NCBI RefSeq assembly: GCF_001905145.1 | Contig: NZ_LWLB01000001.1 | Span: forward strand, 682,001 to 746,000 | Reading direction: 5' to 3' | DNA: 64,000 nt | DNA from: Nocardiopsis sp. TSRI0078 | Lineage (GTDB): Bacteria > Actinomycetota > Actinomycetes > Streptosporangiales > Streptosporangiaceae | In this document: piece after piece, positions 1 through 11,086 of the stretch | Layout of the letters: each line of letters starts with the position of its first letter | Numbering within the stretch: position 1 is the first letter of the stretch | Translations under genes and position numbers: made by a program | The notes under the pieces: generated by a model | The model's database searches: none | What the model saw: the letters and a program-made list of their open reading frames with translations, nothing else | Told to the model about the DNA's origin: nothing

Positions 1-33
1 TCACGTGCCGGGGAATCCTTCACGTGCCGGGGA
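1..33. repeat. 14-bp direct repeat containing CACGTG
   Basis: The string TCACGTGCCGGGGA occurs at 1-14 and again at 20-33, a period of 19 bases. Each copy holds the palindrome CACGTG. It sits at the window edge, about 360 bases upstream of purA, so the repeat may continue to the left. Its role is unknown; a regulator binding site is possible, but nothing here proves it. Confidence 0.5.
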
Positions 34-1677
<1,644 letters not shown>

Positions 1678-1718
1678 ATCCACGTCTGTCCGCCTTCAAC
1701 ACGAAGAGGCCCCCTGTA

Positions 1719-2969
1719 GTGAAAGCCCTCGTTCTCGGCGGCGGAGGCCGCGAGCACGCCCTCGTCCGCGCGCTGTCCCTGGACCCGGGTGTCACCAGTA
1801 TCCACAGCGCCCCCGGCAACCCCGGAATCTCGGAGCTGGCCGAGAACCACGTCATCAACGTGACCGACGGCCTGGCCGTGACCGAGCTGGCCGCGCGCAT
1901 CCGCGCCGAGCTGGTCGTGATCGGTCCGGAGGCGCCGCTGGTCGCCGGTGTGGCGGACGCCCTGCGCGACCGGGGCATCCCGGTGTTCGGCCCCGACCAG
2001 GAGGCCGCACGCCTGGAGGGCTCCAAGGCCTTCGCCAAGGAGGTCATGGAGGCCGCCGGGGTGCCCACCGCCAGGGCGCGGGTGTGCAGGACGGCCGGCC
2101 AGGTGTCCGAGGCCCTGGACGAGTTCGGCACCCCGTACGTGGTCAAGAACGACGGCCTGGCCGCGGGCAAGGGCGTCGTGGTGACCGAGGACCGCGCACT
2201 CGCCGAGCGGCACGCCCGCGAGTGCGGCCGCGTGGTCATCGAGGAGTTCCTCGACGGCCCCGAGGTGTCCCTCTTCGTACTGAGCGACGGCCTGCACGCG
2301 CTGCCGCTGCTGCCCGCGCAGGACTTCAAGCGCGCCTACGACGGCGACCAGGGCCCCAACACGGGCGGTATGGGCGCCTACGCGCCGCTGCCGTGGGCTC
2401 CCGCGGGCCTGGTGGACGAGATCATGGGGTCGGTCGTGCGGCCGACCCTGGTGGAGATGAACCGGCGCGGCAAGCGCTACCAGGGTCTGCTGTACGTGGG
2501 CCTGGCGCTCACGTCCCGCGGTCCGCGCGTGGTGGAGTTCAACGCCCGGTTCGGCGACCCGGAGACCCAGGTGGTCCTGGACCGGCTGGCGTCCCCGATC
2601 GGCGCGGTCCTCCAGGCCACCGACACCGGCGGCCTGAAGAGCATCGGCTCCCTGCAGTGGAAGCAGGGCGCCGCGGTCACCGTGGTGATCGCCGCCGAGA
2701 ACTACCCGGGCGACCCGGTCAAGGGCGACCTCATCGGCGGGCTGGAGGCGGCGAACGCGCTGGACGGCGCGTACGTGCTGCACGCGGGCACCGCATGGGA
2801 GGGCACGAGCGGCGTCAGGTCCAACGGCGGCCGGGTGCTCAACGTGGTCGGCACCGGTGCCGACCTGCGCCAGGCCCGCACGCGCGCCTACGAGGCGGCG
2901 TCCCGGATCGAGCTGCGCGGCTCGTTCCACCGGACCGACATCGCCGAGCGGGCCGCCGCCGAGCTGTAG
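1719..2969 (+). CDS. purD: Phosphoribosylamine--glycine ligase (GAR synthetase)
   Basis: ATP-grasp enzyme, 416 residues, that joins phosphoribosylamine and glycine in the second step of de novo purine synthesis. The N-terminal dinucleotide-like loop [10 protein letters not shown] is at about residues 4-13, and the ATP-grasp lid segment [10 protein letters not shown] is at about residues 145-154. The end is typical for the family, without a fused PurM or PurN domain. The start is a GTG at 1719, giving a VKALVLGG opening that is standard for PurD. It lies 41 bases after purA and 97 bases before purC, and is probably co-transcribed with both. Confidence 0.96.
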   Translation: MKALVLGGGGREHALVRALSLDPGVTSIHSAPGNPGISELAENHVINVTDGLAVTELAARIRAELVVIGPEAPLVAGVADALRDRGIPVFGPDQEAARLEGSKAFAKEVMEAAGVPTARARVCRTAGQVSEALDEFGTPYVVKNDGLAAGKGVVVTEDRALAERHARECGRVVIEEFLDGPEVSLFVLSDGLHALPLLPAQDFKRAYDGDQGPNTGGMGAYAPLPWAPAGLVDEIMGSVVRPTLVEMNRRGKRYQGLLYVGLALTSRGPRVVEFNARFGDPETQVVLDRLASPIGAVLQATDTGGLKSIGSLQWKQGAAVTVVIAAENYPGDPVKGDLIGGLEAANALDGAYVLHAGTAWEGTSGVRSNGGRVLNVVGTGADLRQARTRAYEAASRIELRGSFHRTDIAERAAAEL

Positions 2970-3066
2970 CGGCTGTAGCGGGCGGACACACCTGCGCGCG
3001 GACCTGCCCGGGGTCCCTCTCCGACCCCGCGGGCGGTCAGGATCGAACTCCCAGAAAGGCAGGACC

Positions 3067-3972
3067 GTGAGCGGTTTCGTCGTCAGGCCCGAACCCGTCC
3101 GGGTCGAGGGCCTCACCCATCTGCACACCGGCAAGGTGCGCGATCTGTACGCCACGGCCGACGGCGCGCTGGTGATGGTCGCCAGCGACCGGGTGTCGGC
3201 CTACGACTGGGTGCTGCCCACCGAGATCCCGGGCAAGGGGCGGCTGCTCACCCAGCTGTCCCTGTGGTGGTTCGACCGTCTGGGCGACCTGGTGCCCAAC
3301 CACGTCGTGTCCGACGCCCTGCCCGAGGGCGCACCCGCCGACTGGGCGGGAAGGACGCTGGTGTGCCGCAGGCTGGACATGGTGCCGGTGGAGTGCGTGG
3401 CCCGCGGCTACCTCACGGGCTCCGGCCTGGAGGAGTACCGGGTGGACGGCACCGTGTGCGGGATCGGGCTCCCGGACGGGCTGACCGACGGCTCCGAGCT
3501 GCCCGAGCCGATCTTCACCCCGGCGACCAAGGCCGAGGTGGGCGACCACGACGAGAACGTCTCCTTCGGGACCGTCGCCGCCGCGCACGGCGAGGAGCTG
3601 GCCGCCGGGCTGCGCGACCTCACCCTGCGGGTGTACGGGCGCGGCCGGGAGATCGCCCTGGAGCGCGGCATCATCCTCGCCGACACCAAGTTCGAGTACG
3701 GGCGCGACGCGGACGGGAACCTGGTGCTGGCCGACGAGGTGTTCACCCCGGACTCCTCCCGCTACTGGCCCGCGGACGAGTGGGCTCCGGGGCGGCCGCA
3801 GCCCTCCTTCGACAAGCAGGTGCTGCGGGACTGGCTGCGTTCGCCCGAGTCCGGCTGGGACCGCGCGTCGCAGACCCCGCCGCCGGAGCTGCCCGGGCGC
3901 GTGGTGCAGCGCACCCTCGACCGGTACGTGGAGATCTACGAGCGCCTGACCGGGGACAGGCCCGCCCTGTGA
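3067..3972 (+). CDS. purC: SAICAR synthetase (phosphoribosylaminoimidazole-succinocarboxamide synthase)
   Basis: This 301-residue enzyme adds aspartate to CAIR to give SAICAR in purine synthesis. The family opening GKVRDLY is near residue 22, followed by [10 protein letters not shown] and, later, the long actinobacterial-type ending. The chosen start is GTG 3067, because AGAAAGGCAGG at about 3053-3063 is a good Shine-Dalgarno site; an upstream in-frame ATG at 2857 would overlap purD. It is the third gene of the purine run. Its stop at 3970-3972 is followed by a 360-base gap before murA. Confidence 0.96.
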   Translation: MSGFVVRPEPVRVEGLTHLHTGKVRDLYATADGALVMVASDRVSAYDWVLPTEIPGKGRLLTQLSLWWFDRLGDLVPNHVVSDALPEGAPADWAGRTLVCRRLDMVPVECVARGYLTGSGLEEYRVDGTVCGIGLPDGLTDGSELPEPIFTPATKAEVGDHDENVSFGTVAAAHGEELAAGLRDLTLRVYGRGREIALERGIILADTKFEYGRDADGNLVLADEVFTPDSSRYWPADEWAPGRPQPSFDKQVLRDWLRSPESGWDRASQTPPPELPGRVVQRTLDRYVEIYERLTGDRPAL

Positions 3973-4334
3973 AACACCGCGCCGGGGTGATTCGGCGCAC
4001 GAGGTCATCGTTTCGTGTCCGGGAGCGCGTATGGTGGTTGACGTTGTGCGCAACGCCGGTCAGGCGTACAGCCACGCGCGCGACGGCCCTGGTCCTTCCC
4101 GCCGGGCGAATACCCCTGTGGCCGTTTGACGGGACTCTATCCGCGATTCGCGGGTATACCACGTTCCGGACCGGTACACACAGGCGGTTGCTATAGAGTC
4201 GTCGCGAACACCGGTTCACTGGCCGCGCAGGTCACACGCACGATGGTCGCAACGTTCCAGGGGAAACCCGCGTCCAATACAGGCGAAGCCCGACGAGGGT
4301 GACCTTTTTTCACATCTGCCTCACAAAGGAGCAC
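3973..4334. other. purC-murA intergenic region
   Basis: No gene is supported here. The stretch is less GC-rich than its surroundings and must hold the murA promoter. TTGACG occurs at about 4038 and again at about 4127, and a TATACC-like box lies near 4155, but the spacing of these boxes is not canonical, so I do not assign a promoter. The murA Shine-Dalgarno site AAAGGA is at about 4325-4330. Confidence 0.4.
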
Positions 4335-5636
4335 ATGAGCATGGGCCAGGAGGTTCGTTACCGCGTCCGCGGCGGACGCCCCCTCAGTGGAACGGCGTTC
4401 ATCCAAGGCGCGAAGAACGCCGTCCTGCCGATGATCGGGGCCGCCCTACTCGCGGCCAGGGGCCGTACGGTGCTGCGGAACGTTCCGGTCATCGAGGACG
4501 TCTACCGAGCTCTTGAGCTCGCCGAACACGTGGGCGCCAAGGTCGAGTTCCACGAGGCCGAGCGGACGGTCGTCATCGACGCCTCCAGGCTCAACGACCC
4601 CGAGCGCGCCGTCCTGCCCGCCGACATCGCGGCCCGCTTCCGCGGTTCCGTACTCTTCGTCCCCGCGCTGATGCACCGCACCGGCCGCGCCCGTATCGAG
4701 GGCGTCGGCGGCTGCAATCTGGGCAGCCGCAACCTCGACTTCCACTACCGGGGCTTCGCGCGCCTGGGCGCGGAGGTCACCGAGGACACCGAGCGCAACC
4801 ACATCAACGTCGAGGCCAGCAACCTCCGCGGCGGCCGCCTCTACCTGGACACCCCGTCCCACACGGGCACCGAGAACCTGATCATGGCCGCGGTCCTGGC
4901 CCCCGGCACCACCGTGATCGAGCACGCGGCCCTGGAGCCCGAGGTCCTCGACGTCATCGAGTTCCTGAGCGCCATGGGCGCCAAGATCAGCGGCGGCGGC
5001 ACGGGCTTCATCACCGTCGAGGGTGTCGAGCAGCTCACGGCCGTCGAGCACACCATCATGGCCGACCGCATCGACGCCGGCGTGTTCGCGATGACCGTCG
5101 CCGCCACCGGCGGCGAGGTGAGCCTCGTGGGCGCCCAGCTGGAGCACCTGGGCGTGGCCCGCTGGAAACTCGAGCAGATGGGCGTGGGCTTCTCCCAGGA
5201 GGGCGCGGTCCTGCACGTCCAGCGCGACCCCTCGGTGCCGCTGCGTCCCATCAACGCCGTCACCTCGCCCTTCCCGGGCTTCGCCACCGACCTGCAGTCC
5301 CCGCTGATGGCCCTGGCCACCCTGGCCGAGGGTGAGAGCTACATCCACGAGGCCATCTACGACGGCCGGTTCGCCCTGGCCGACGAGCTCAACAAGATGG
5401 GCGCCAAGATCGAGGTGGAGGGCACCCGTGCGATCGTGCACGGCACCACCAACCTGCGCGGCGCCGAGGTCATCGCCCACGACCTGCGCACCGGCGCGGC
5501 CCTGGTCCTCGCCGGACTGGTCGCCGAAGGTGAGACAATCGTGGCGCCTGGTTATCTGGTGGACCGCGGTCACGCTCAGTTCGCGACTCGGCTCGCCGCG
5601 CTAGGCGGTGACGTGGAGCGCGTCACCGTCTCGTAG
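4335..5636 (+). CDS. murA: UDP-N-acetylglucosamine 1-carboxyvinyltransferase
   Basis: Cytoplasmic enzyme that transfers enolpyruvate from PEP to UDP-GlcNAc, the first committed step of peptidoglycan synthesis. With the start at ATG 4335 it has 433 residues. AKN at 26-28 carries the conserved Lys, and GGCNLGSRN around residue 125 carries the active-site cysteine (Cys127), so a fosfomycin-sensitive type is expected. I preferred 4335 over the longer GTG frame from 4299 because AAAGGAGCAC lies just in front of the ATG. A hairpin terminator follows at 5656-5690. Confidence 0.94.
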   Translation: MSMGQEVRYRVRGGRPLSGTAFIQGAKNAVLPMIGAALLAARGRTVLRNVPVIEDVYRALELAEHVGAKVEFHEAERTVVIDASRLNDPERAVLPADIAARFRGSVLFVPALMHRTGRARIEGVGGCNLGSRNLDFHYRGFARLGAEVTEDTERNHINVEASNLRGGRLYLDTPSHTGTENLIMAAVLAPGTTVIEHAALEPEVLDVIEFLSAMGAKISGGGTGFITVEGVEQLTAVEHTIMADRIDAGVFAMTVAATGGEVSLVGAQLEHLGVARWKLEQMGVGFSQEGAVLHVQRDPSVPLRPINAVTSPFPGFATDLQSPLMALATLAEGESYIHEAIYDGRFALADELNKMGAKIEVEGTRAIVHGTTNLRGAEVIAHDLRTGAALVLAGLVAEGETIVAPGYLVDRGHAQFATRLAALGGDVERVTVS

Positions 5637-5655
5637 GGAGCCGAAGCGCAGTTCA

Positions 5656-5690
5656 AGCCGGGGTGGGGGCCCGTCTCCCACCCGGGCTTT
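5656..5690 (+). terminator. Rho-independent terminator after murA
   Basis: A 12-base arm at 5656-5667 pairs with 5677-5688 with one mismatch, with a 9-base loop, and runs into TTT. It lies 20 bases after the murA stop. Confidence 0.7.
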
Positions 5691-5832
5691 CGGCGTTGAT
5701 ATGGAAAACGATCTTCTTTGGCCCCGCACAATGGGTACGATCTCGGCAATCATGCCGTGACAGAGATCGGGTCGGGAAACCAGTGGGCGCACATAGTGAA
5801 GAGCGTGGAATGGTAGCGGGGAGCAACCCGAG

Positions 5833-7152
5833 GTGAGTGCCCAGCGTACTGGCGATTTGACGATCGGCGTCATAGGGCCCCATGAGGTGGTCGAACGGGT
5901 CATGCTCATGGGTCCGGGGTCCACAGGACCCCTCAACGCCAGACTCATCGCCGCCGCGTACCGAGATGAGCAAGAGGCGACGGACAAGGTCGTCAGGCTG
6001 GGTTCGGCGATCGACGCCTATCTGTTCGCCAGCCCTGTCCCCTACGAGTTCGCACGCAAGGCCGGGGTGCTGACCATGCCCGCCACCTTCGTGCCCCTCG
6101 GCGGGGCGAGCCTGCACGAGGCCCTGCTCCGAGCGACCCTGGACGATCGCTACGACCCGACCAGAGCCAGTCTGGACGTCCTCAGCCGCGCCGACGTGGT
6201 CGAGGCCTACTCCGAGGTCGACCTGCCCGTGGACGGTATCCACGTGCACGAGGAGCTCACCAACACCGCGCAGCTGACGTCCTTCCACGAGGGCCTGTGG
6301 CGTCGCAAGGCCACCAGGATGGCGATCACCTGCGTGCGCGGGGTCGCCGAGCGCCTGGAGGCCATCGGGGTGCCGGTGGTCCGGCTGCGGCCGACCAACG
6401 CGGGTGTGCGCAGCGCCCTGCAGACCGCGGGTCTGCTGGGGGCGCACCACCGGCTGGAGGAGGCCCAGCTGGGTGTGGTGGTGGTGGACGTGCCCACCCT
6501 GCGCGACTCGACGCGGCGTTCGACCCCCCGGTACTGGCGTGACGAGCTACGGCTCTCGCTGCACCGGCTGCTGCTCCAGGAGGCGCACCGGATCAACGCC
6601 ACGGCACACCGTCTGGACGACCACTCGTTCATGGTGACGGCGACCCGGGGTTCGCTCGTGACCGCGACCGAGGGCTTCCGGCAGCCGCCGTTCGTGGAGC
6701 GGATCAAGGCGGAGCTCGGGATCGCGATCGAGGTCGGGATCGGCATGGGGAGGACCACACAGGACGCCGAGGCGCACGCCAGGGCGGCCCTGAACCGCGC
6801 TCAGGCGTCGCGTCAGAGCTTCGCGGTGGACCGTGAGGGCCGTTCCCTGGTGCCCGCCCAGCGTGCGCCCGCACGGCAGACCTCCGAACCGCTGCGGACC
6901 AAGGGCCGCGAGACGCTGGTCCGGCTCTCGGAGAAGATCGCCGAGGAGGACGGGCCGTTGGTCGTCGACGCGGAGAACGCCGGGCGGATGCTCGGTGTCA
7001 CCTCCCGGACCGCGCGTCGGCTGCTGCGGACCCTGGTGGAGGAGGGGCTGGCGTGGCCGCTGCCGCCCAACCGGACCCTCCAGCCGGGCCGTCCCCGCCA
7101 GCTGTACCGGCTGATCGTGGAGAAGCTGGACAAGGACGCCGCGGGCAAGTAG
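5833..7152 (+). CDS. Putative transcriptional regulator with C-terminal winged HTH
   Basis: A protein of 439 residues, start GTG 5833. I do not recognise a named family. The N-terminal third (IGVIGPHEVVERVM and following) looks like an alpha/beta sensing domain. The middle (about residues 255-335) ends in IEVGIGMGRTTQDAEAHA, which resembles the tail of a degenerate nucleotide-cyclase or GGDEF-like fold. The C-terminal 90 residues contain GRMLGVTSRTARRLLRTLVE, a winged-helix DNA-binding motif. The gene stands alone between murA and a kinase-like gene. A regulator role is inferred from the HTH only; the ligand and targets are unknown. Confidence 0.6.
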   Translation: MSAQRTGDLTIGVIGPHEVVERVMLMGPGSTGPLNARLIAAAYRDEQEATDKVVRLGSAIDAYLFASPVPYEFARKAGVLTMPATFVPLGGASLHEALLRATLDDRYDPTRASLDVLSRADVVEAYSEVDLPVDGIHVHEELTNTAQLTSFHEGLWRRKATRMAITCVRGVAERLEAIGVPVVRLRPTNAGVRSALQTAGLLGAHHRLEEAQLGVVVVDVPTLRDSTRRSTPRYWRDELRLSLHRLLLQEAHRINATAHRLDDHSFMVTATRGSLVTATEGFRQPPFVERIKAELGIAIEVGIGMGRTTQDAEAHARAALNRAQASRQSFAVDREGRSLVPAQRAPARQTSEPLRTKGRETLVRLSEKIAEEDGPLVVDAENAGRMLGVTSRTARRLLRTLVEEGLAWPLPPNRTLQPGRPRQLYRLIVEKLDKDAAGK

Positions 7153-7200
7153 CCGCGGACGGTAGGCCGTGGACCTGTGTGAGCCGCGTGGACGCGGCGG

Positions 7201-7230
7201 ACGGGGACGCTCCCGAAGGGGCGTCCCCGT
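7201..7230 (+). terminator. Hairpin terminator
   Basis: A perfect 10-bp stem (ACGGGGACGC at 7201-7210 against 7221-7230) with a 10-base loop lies 48 bases after the preceding stop codon. No long T-run follows, as is usual in actinomycetes. Confidence 0.65.
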
Positions 7231-7322
7231 TCCCATGTGTGCCGTGGAGCCTCGTGTGGTCCGCGGGGCGCCGGGGCGCCGGGGCGGGACCGGAGCCCGG
7301 CGGACGGAAACCGTCCACAGGC

Positions 7323-7331
7323 TGTGGATAA
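7323..7331. promoter_or_regulatory. DnaA-box-like sequence
   Basis: TGTGGATAA at 7323-7331 is the exact complement of the consensus DnaA box TTATCCACA. It is preceded by GTCCACAG at 7313-7320, a second near-box in the opposite sense. A related palindrome, GTCCACAGCCTGTGGAC, lies at 7945-7961. Three near-boxes within 640 bases could titrate DnaA or be chance; no origin features surround them. Confidence 0.35.
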
Positions 7332-7371
7332 CCAGGTGACCCGAAACCCCGCGCCTGTCAGGCTTGCCCGC

Positions 7372-7920
7372 ATGGGCGACGGCACGGGCACGGCGGCACA
7401 CGGAAAGCACCTGCTCCTCATCGGCGGGGGATCGGGGACCGGCAAGACCACGGTCGGGTGGGAGGTCTCCGAGATGCTCAGGCGGCGCGGGGTCGCGCAC
7501 TGCTTGCTGGAGGGCGACCACATGGACCAGGTCCACCCGGCCCCGCCGGGGGACCCCCACCGGTCGGCGATCACCGAGCGCAACGTCAGCGCGGTCTGGG
7601 CGAACTACGCGCAGCTCGGACACCACCGTCTGATCTACACGAACACCGTCAGCATCCTGGAGGAGGACATGCTCCGCCGCGCCATGGGCGGCGGGGACGT
7701 CGGGGCCACCCGCGTGCTGCTCACCGCGGGCGAGGCCACCGTACGAGCGCGGTTGGCCGTACGCGAGACCGGCTCGCAGTTGCTTCCCCACATCGAGCGC
7801 AGCCTGCGCGCGGCCGTCCGCCTGGACGCGGAGGCGCCCGCGGGAACCGTGCGCGTGGCCACGGACGGCCTCACCGTCGAGGAGGTCGCGGAGAAGGTCG
7901 CGGCCGCCACCGGGTGGTGA
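7372..7920 (+). CDS. P-loop kinase-like ATPase
   Basis: With ATG 7372 this is a 182-residue protein beginning at a Walker A motif, GGSGTGKTT, at about residues 19-27. The fold looks like a small-molecule kinase of the gluconate or adenylylsulfate kinase type: after the P-loop comes LLEGDHMDQV (a substrate-binding acidic segment) and later VRARLAVRETG (a likely lid arginine region). The substrate is unknown. The longer frame from 7237 adds 45 low-complexity residues over a DnaA-box-like site and is rejected. The 3' end overlaps the convergent gene that ends at 7871 by 50 bases. Confidence 0.7.
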   Translation: MGDGTGTAAHGKHLLLIGGGSGTGKTTVGWEVSEMLRRRGVAHCLLEGDHMDQVHPAPPGDPHRSAITERNVSAVWANYAQLGHHRLIYTNTVSILEEDMLRRAMGGGDVGATRVLLTAGEATVRARLAVRETGSQLLPHIERSLRAAVRLDAEAPAGTVRVATDGLTVEEVAEKVAAATGW

Positions 7921-8950
7921 GCTCGGGGACGTCACCGCCCGCCCGTCCACAGCCTGTGGACGACCCGTCGACCCCGTCCGCCCGCTCCCCTTTCGAGAAC
8001 CACCGGGCGGTGTCCCGCAGCGACGGGCGCCTCCGCGCCCCGTCGAGCAGCCGGACGGCCTCGGCGAGCAGCCGCTCGCAGCGCACCGACGCCACGGTCG
8101 CCCGGAGGGGCAGCACCTCGCGCACCAGGACGGCCTCCGCCTCCGCCCACGACCGGGCGGCGGCCAGGGACCACAGCAGGCTCACCACGGCGTGGAAGCG
8201 GAACCGGCCGCTTCCCCCGACCCGTCCAGGCGTCGCGGTCCGCTCCTGTTCCAGGAGCAGCTCCACCGTCTCCGCGAAGCACTCGGCGGCCCGCCCCCAC
8301 TCTCCGGCGTCGGCGCCGGTCATGCCCCGGTGCCAGGAGATCTCCGCCTCGGTCAGCCACCACGTCCAGTCCGGGTCGCCCCGGCGCGGACCCTCCAGGT
8401 GGCGGCTGCGGGTCTCTCCGATCAACCTGCGGGCCCGGGCCCGCTCGCCCTCCTGGGCGGCGGCCCGTGCCAGCCTCAGAGTGAACAGGGTGCGTACGCT
8501 TCCCGTCGGTCCCCCCGAGAGCGCGGCCTCGCACACCCGCCGCGCCTCGGTCGGCCGCCACAGGTGGACGTCCTGCATGGCCCACTGGCCGAGAGCGAAG
8601 TACTCCATGGAGCGGTCGCCCGCCCGGCCCGCCGAGCGCAGCGCCGCCAGGGTCATCCTTCGGGAGAGGTCCTGGCGCTCGGCGTCGAAGGCCACCCACC
8701 CGGCGACCTGGTGGGCCTCGGCGGCCGCGGCGAGCACGTCCGACGACTCCGGAAAGCGTGTGAGGACGGCCCGACCGGCGCGGGCGGCGTTGCGCACGGC
8801 GGTGTCCACGACCCCGCGGGCACCGCAGCGGGTGTCCAGGGCGACGACGCACGCGCTGGCGGCCCGCACGCTGTGGGCGGCCGCCTCAGCAGGCACGGGG
8901 TCCCCCGTACGGCCCGAGCCGTCCGGGCCGTACGGGGAGGCACCGGTCAC
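7871..8950 (-). CDS. Helical repeat protein downstream of the aminotransferase
   Basis: A protein of 359 residues, start GTG 8950 with AGGAGA upstream. It is alanine- and arginine-rich, predicted all-helical, and resembles the TPR-like C-terminal half of actinomycete regulators (for example the segments around AAAAEAHQVAGWVAFDAERQ and ARRVCEAALSGG). No HTH is visible at the N terminus, so this is either a stand-alone TPR-type protein or a regulator that lost its DNA-binding part. It starts 9 bases after the aminotransferase stop and is probably co-transcribed with it. The function is unknown. Confidence 0.6.
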   Translation of the reverse strand: MTGASPYGPDGSGRTGDPVPAEAAAHSVRAASACVVALDTRCGARGVVDTAVRNAARAGRAVLTRFPESSDVLAAAAEAHQVAGWVAFDAERQDLSRRMTLAALRSAGRAGDRSMEYFALGQWAMQDVHLWRPTEARRVCEAALSGGPTGSVRTLFTLRLARAAAQEGERARARRLIGETRSRHLEGPRRGDPDWTWWLTEAEISWHRGMTGADAGEWGRAAECFAETVELLLEQERTATPGRVGGSGRFRFHAVVSLLWSLAAARSWAEAEAVLVREVLPLRATVASVRCERLLAEAVRLLDGARRRPSLRDTARWFSKGERADGVDGSSTGCGRAGGDVPELTTRWRPRPSPRPPRR

Positions 8951-8959
8951 CGGAGTCTC

Positions 8960-10042
8960 CTAGCGGCGCTTGCCGTAGGAGGTGGCGACGGACAGGAACA
9001 CGTCGTTCTCCTCGGGGGTCCCCAGGCTCACCCGGGCGCCCTCACCGGCGAACGGGCGCACCGAGACACCCACCTTCGCGCACTCGGCGGCGAAGTCGTT
9101 CGTGTCCTCGCCCACCCGCAGCCACACGAAGTTGGCCTCGGTCGGCGGGACCGTCCACCCGGAGGCGATGAGCGCGTCACGGACGCGTTCGCGCTCCTTG
9201 ACCGTGGCCGCCACCCGCTCCAACAGCTCGTCCTCGGCCTCGATGGAGGCGATGCCGGCCGCCTGGGCGAGGTGGTTGACCGCGAACGGCACGAGGGTCT
9301 TGCGGACGGCCCCGGCCACCTGGGGGTGTCCCACGAGGAAGCCCAGGCGCACGGCGGCGAGCCCGTAGGCCTTGGAGAAGGTGCGCAGCACGGCGACGTT
9401 GGGCCGGTCACGGTACAGGGAGATGCCGTCGGGCACCTGCGGGTCGCGCACGTACTCGCGGTACGCCTCGTCCAGGACCACCAGGACGCTCTCCGGGATC
9501 CGGTCCAGGAACGCGACCAGCTCCTCCTCGCGCACCGCGGTACCGGTCGGGTTGTTCGGGTTGCACACGAGCACCATGCGGGTGTCCTCGGTGACCGCGT
9601 CCGCGATCGCGTCGAGGTCGTGCCTCTCGTCCCTGAGCGGCACCCGCACGGAGGTGGCCCCCGTCAGCTCGACGAGCAGGGGGTAGGCCTCGAAGGAGCG
9701 CCAGGCGTAGACGACCTCGGCTCCGGGCTCACCGACCGCTTCGAGCAGCTGCTGGAGCAGGCCCACCGAGCCGGCGCCGAGGGCGATGTGCTCCTCGGGG
9801 ACGTCCAGGCGCCTGGCGAGCGCGGAGGTGAGCTCGTCCGCGCCCGGGTCGGGATAGCGGTTCAGCTCGGCCGCGGCCCGGGCGACGGCCTCGCGCACCG
9901 ACGGGAGCGGCCCGTAGGGGCTCTCGTTGGAGGACAGCTTGATCGAACGCCCATCGGGCCCAACGACCTTCAGGCCCGGCTTGTAGGGCGGGATGCTCTC
10001 CAGCACCGACCGCAGATATGGCGATTTCGACTCCGACACCAT
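8960..10042 (-). CDS. hisC: Histidinol-phosphate / aromatic aminotransferase (HisC family)
   Basis: Class I/II PLP-dependent aminotransferase of 360 residues. NPNNPTGT is at 161-168, DEAYREYV begins at 191, and [15 protein letters not shown] contains the Schiff-base Lys224. The SSNESPYGP opening is typical of HisC and of the actinobacterial phenylalanine aminotransferase (Pat). It is not in a his operon, so a role as Pat or as a second HisC is equally likely; substrate specificity cannot be read from the sequence. It is followed by the helical protein on the same strand. Confidence 0.85.
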   Translation of the reverse strand: MVSESKSPYLRSVLESIPPYKPGLKVVGPDGRSIKLSSNESPYGPLPSVREAVARAAAELNRYPDPGADELTSALARRLDVPEEHIALGAGSVGLLQQLLEAVGEPGAEVVYAWRSFEAYPLLVELTGATSVRVPLRDERHDLDAIADAVTEDTRMVLVCNPNNPTGTAVREEELVAFLDRIPESVLVVLDEAYREYVRDPQVPDGISLYRDRPNVAVLRTFSKAYGLAAVRLGFLVGHPQVAGAVRKTLVPFAVNHLAQAAGIASIEAEDELLERVAATVKERERVRDALIASGWTVPPTEANFVWLRVGEDTNDFAAECAKVGVSVRPFAGEGARVSLGTPEENDVFLSVATSYGKRR

Positions 10043-10150
10043 TGTCCTTCCTCAATACTTTGTGCTAACCCAGCGACACGCTCAGCAATATTGCGTCCGG
10101 GTTGGCCACCGCTCCCAGCGGAAATATCGCACAAACGAGGAGATATCACC

Positions 10151-10918
10151 ATGCGCTTGCGTCCCTGTTCCGCCGGCTCGACCCGAATCACCACCGGTCA
10201 GGGCTTCCGGCCGGGAGGGTCTCGGGGATGGGTCCGGTCACTGGTTCTTCCTGTGGCCCTACCCATGGCAGCCCTGTTGAGCGCGTGCGGTGGCGACGGG
10301 AGCGACCAGGCCGAGGCCCCCGGCGCCGACGCCGCCGCACTGCACGAGGCCCAGCCCCTGCACGTCCGCGACGCCACGCTCATGTCCGAGGGGAGCGAGA
10401 GCGGTACCTACTCCGAGCTTGTCACAGTGAAGTACAGCGAGGAGGTGCGGGCCTCCACCGAGCTCGACAAGCCCGAGTGCCTGGACGCCTCCAACCAGTG
10501 GGGGAGCCTGGAGGGCGTGCGCGACGCGCCCGCGTCGGTGGCCGCCTACGAGTGGGACCGGGGTTCGGTGACGCACATGATGGTGTGGGTGGACGAGGGT
10601 ACGGCCGAGGAGGCGCTGTCCACGAAACCGCCGAGGAGCTGCGCCGAGTACACCGCCACCTACGAGGACGGGACCTCCTCCCACTACGGGGTGCGCGACC
10701 TGGAGGACGTGCCGCGGGTCGGTGACGAGTCGCGGGCCTTCGCCATCGAGGTGGACTCCGGCGGGGAGGAGAGCCGCATGTTCAGCCTCATGTACCGCAA
10801 CGGCGGCCTCGTCGGCACCACGTCCATCCTCGGAACCGGTGCGCTGGAGGACTACGAGCAGATGCTCGTGGAGTTCAGCGAGGCCGCCGTCGAGAGGCAG
10901 CGGCAGAGGCTCGGCTGA
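10151..10918 (+). CDS. Secreted lipoprotein, unknown function
   Basis: A protein of 255 residues, start ATG 10151 behind GAGGAG (about 10138-10143). A long twin-arginine-free signal segment ends in the lipobox ALLSAC with Cys46, so the mature protein is likely tethered to the outer face of the membrane. An acidic linker follows, then a domain with four visible elements of alternating Tyr/Ser strands and no recognised motif. It is divergent from the aminotransferase, sharing a roughly 108-base promoter region. An unusually basic, Arg-rich 30-residue stretch precedes the hydrophobic core; a later start cannot be excluded. Confidence 0.75.
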   Translation: MRLRPCSAGSTRITTGQGFRPGGSRGWVRSLVLPVALPMAALLSACGGDGSDQAEAPGADAAALHEAQPLHVRDATLMSEGSESGTYSELVTVKYSEEVRASTELDKPECLDASNQWGSLEGVRDAPASVAAYEWDRGSVTHMMVWVDEGTAEEALSTKPPRSCAEYTATYEDGTSSHYGVRDLEDVPRVGDESRAFAIEVDSGGEESRMFSLMYRNGGLVGTTSILGTGALEDYEQMLVEFSEAAVERQRQRLG

Positions 10919-10968
10919 CGCGGTGGCCGCGAACGCCGCGGGTGCGGAGCAGGGGTTCCACACCCGTT

Positions 10969-11022
10969 GATCTTGTACCTGTAGCGCATCTGGGCGCCGA
11001 GACCCGCCATAGGTACGAGATC
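10969..11022. repeat. Inverted repeat between convergent genes
   Basis: GATCTTGTACCT at 10969-10980 faces AGGTACGAGATC at 11011-11022 (one mismatch), with 30 bases between. It lies between a forward and a reverse gene. The spacing is long for a terminator; a bidirectional terminator or operator are both possible. Confidence 0.45.
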
Positions 11023-11086
11023 GCGCTGCACAGGGCCGGTCCGGTACCCGGGCCCGGGTGCCGGACCGACAGAGCCGGTCGGCTGC

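Noticed and set aside
8192..10918. A 908-residue forward frame covering the aminotransferase region
   Set aside because: Only the last 255 codons (from 10151) have a ribosome-binding site, a signal peptide and a lipobox. The rest is the shadow of two genes on the other strand.
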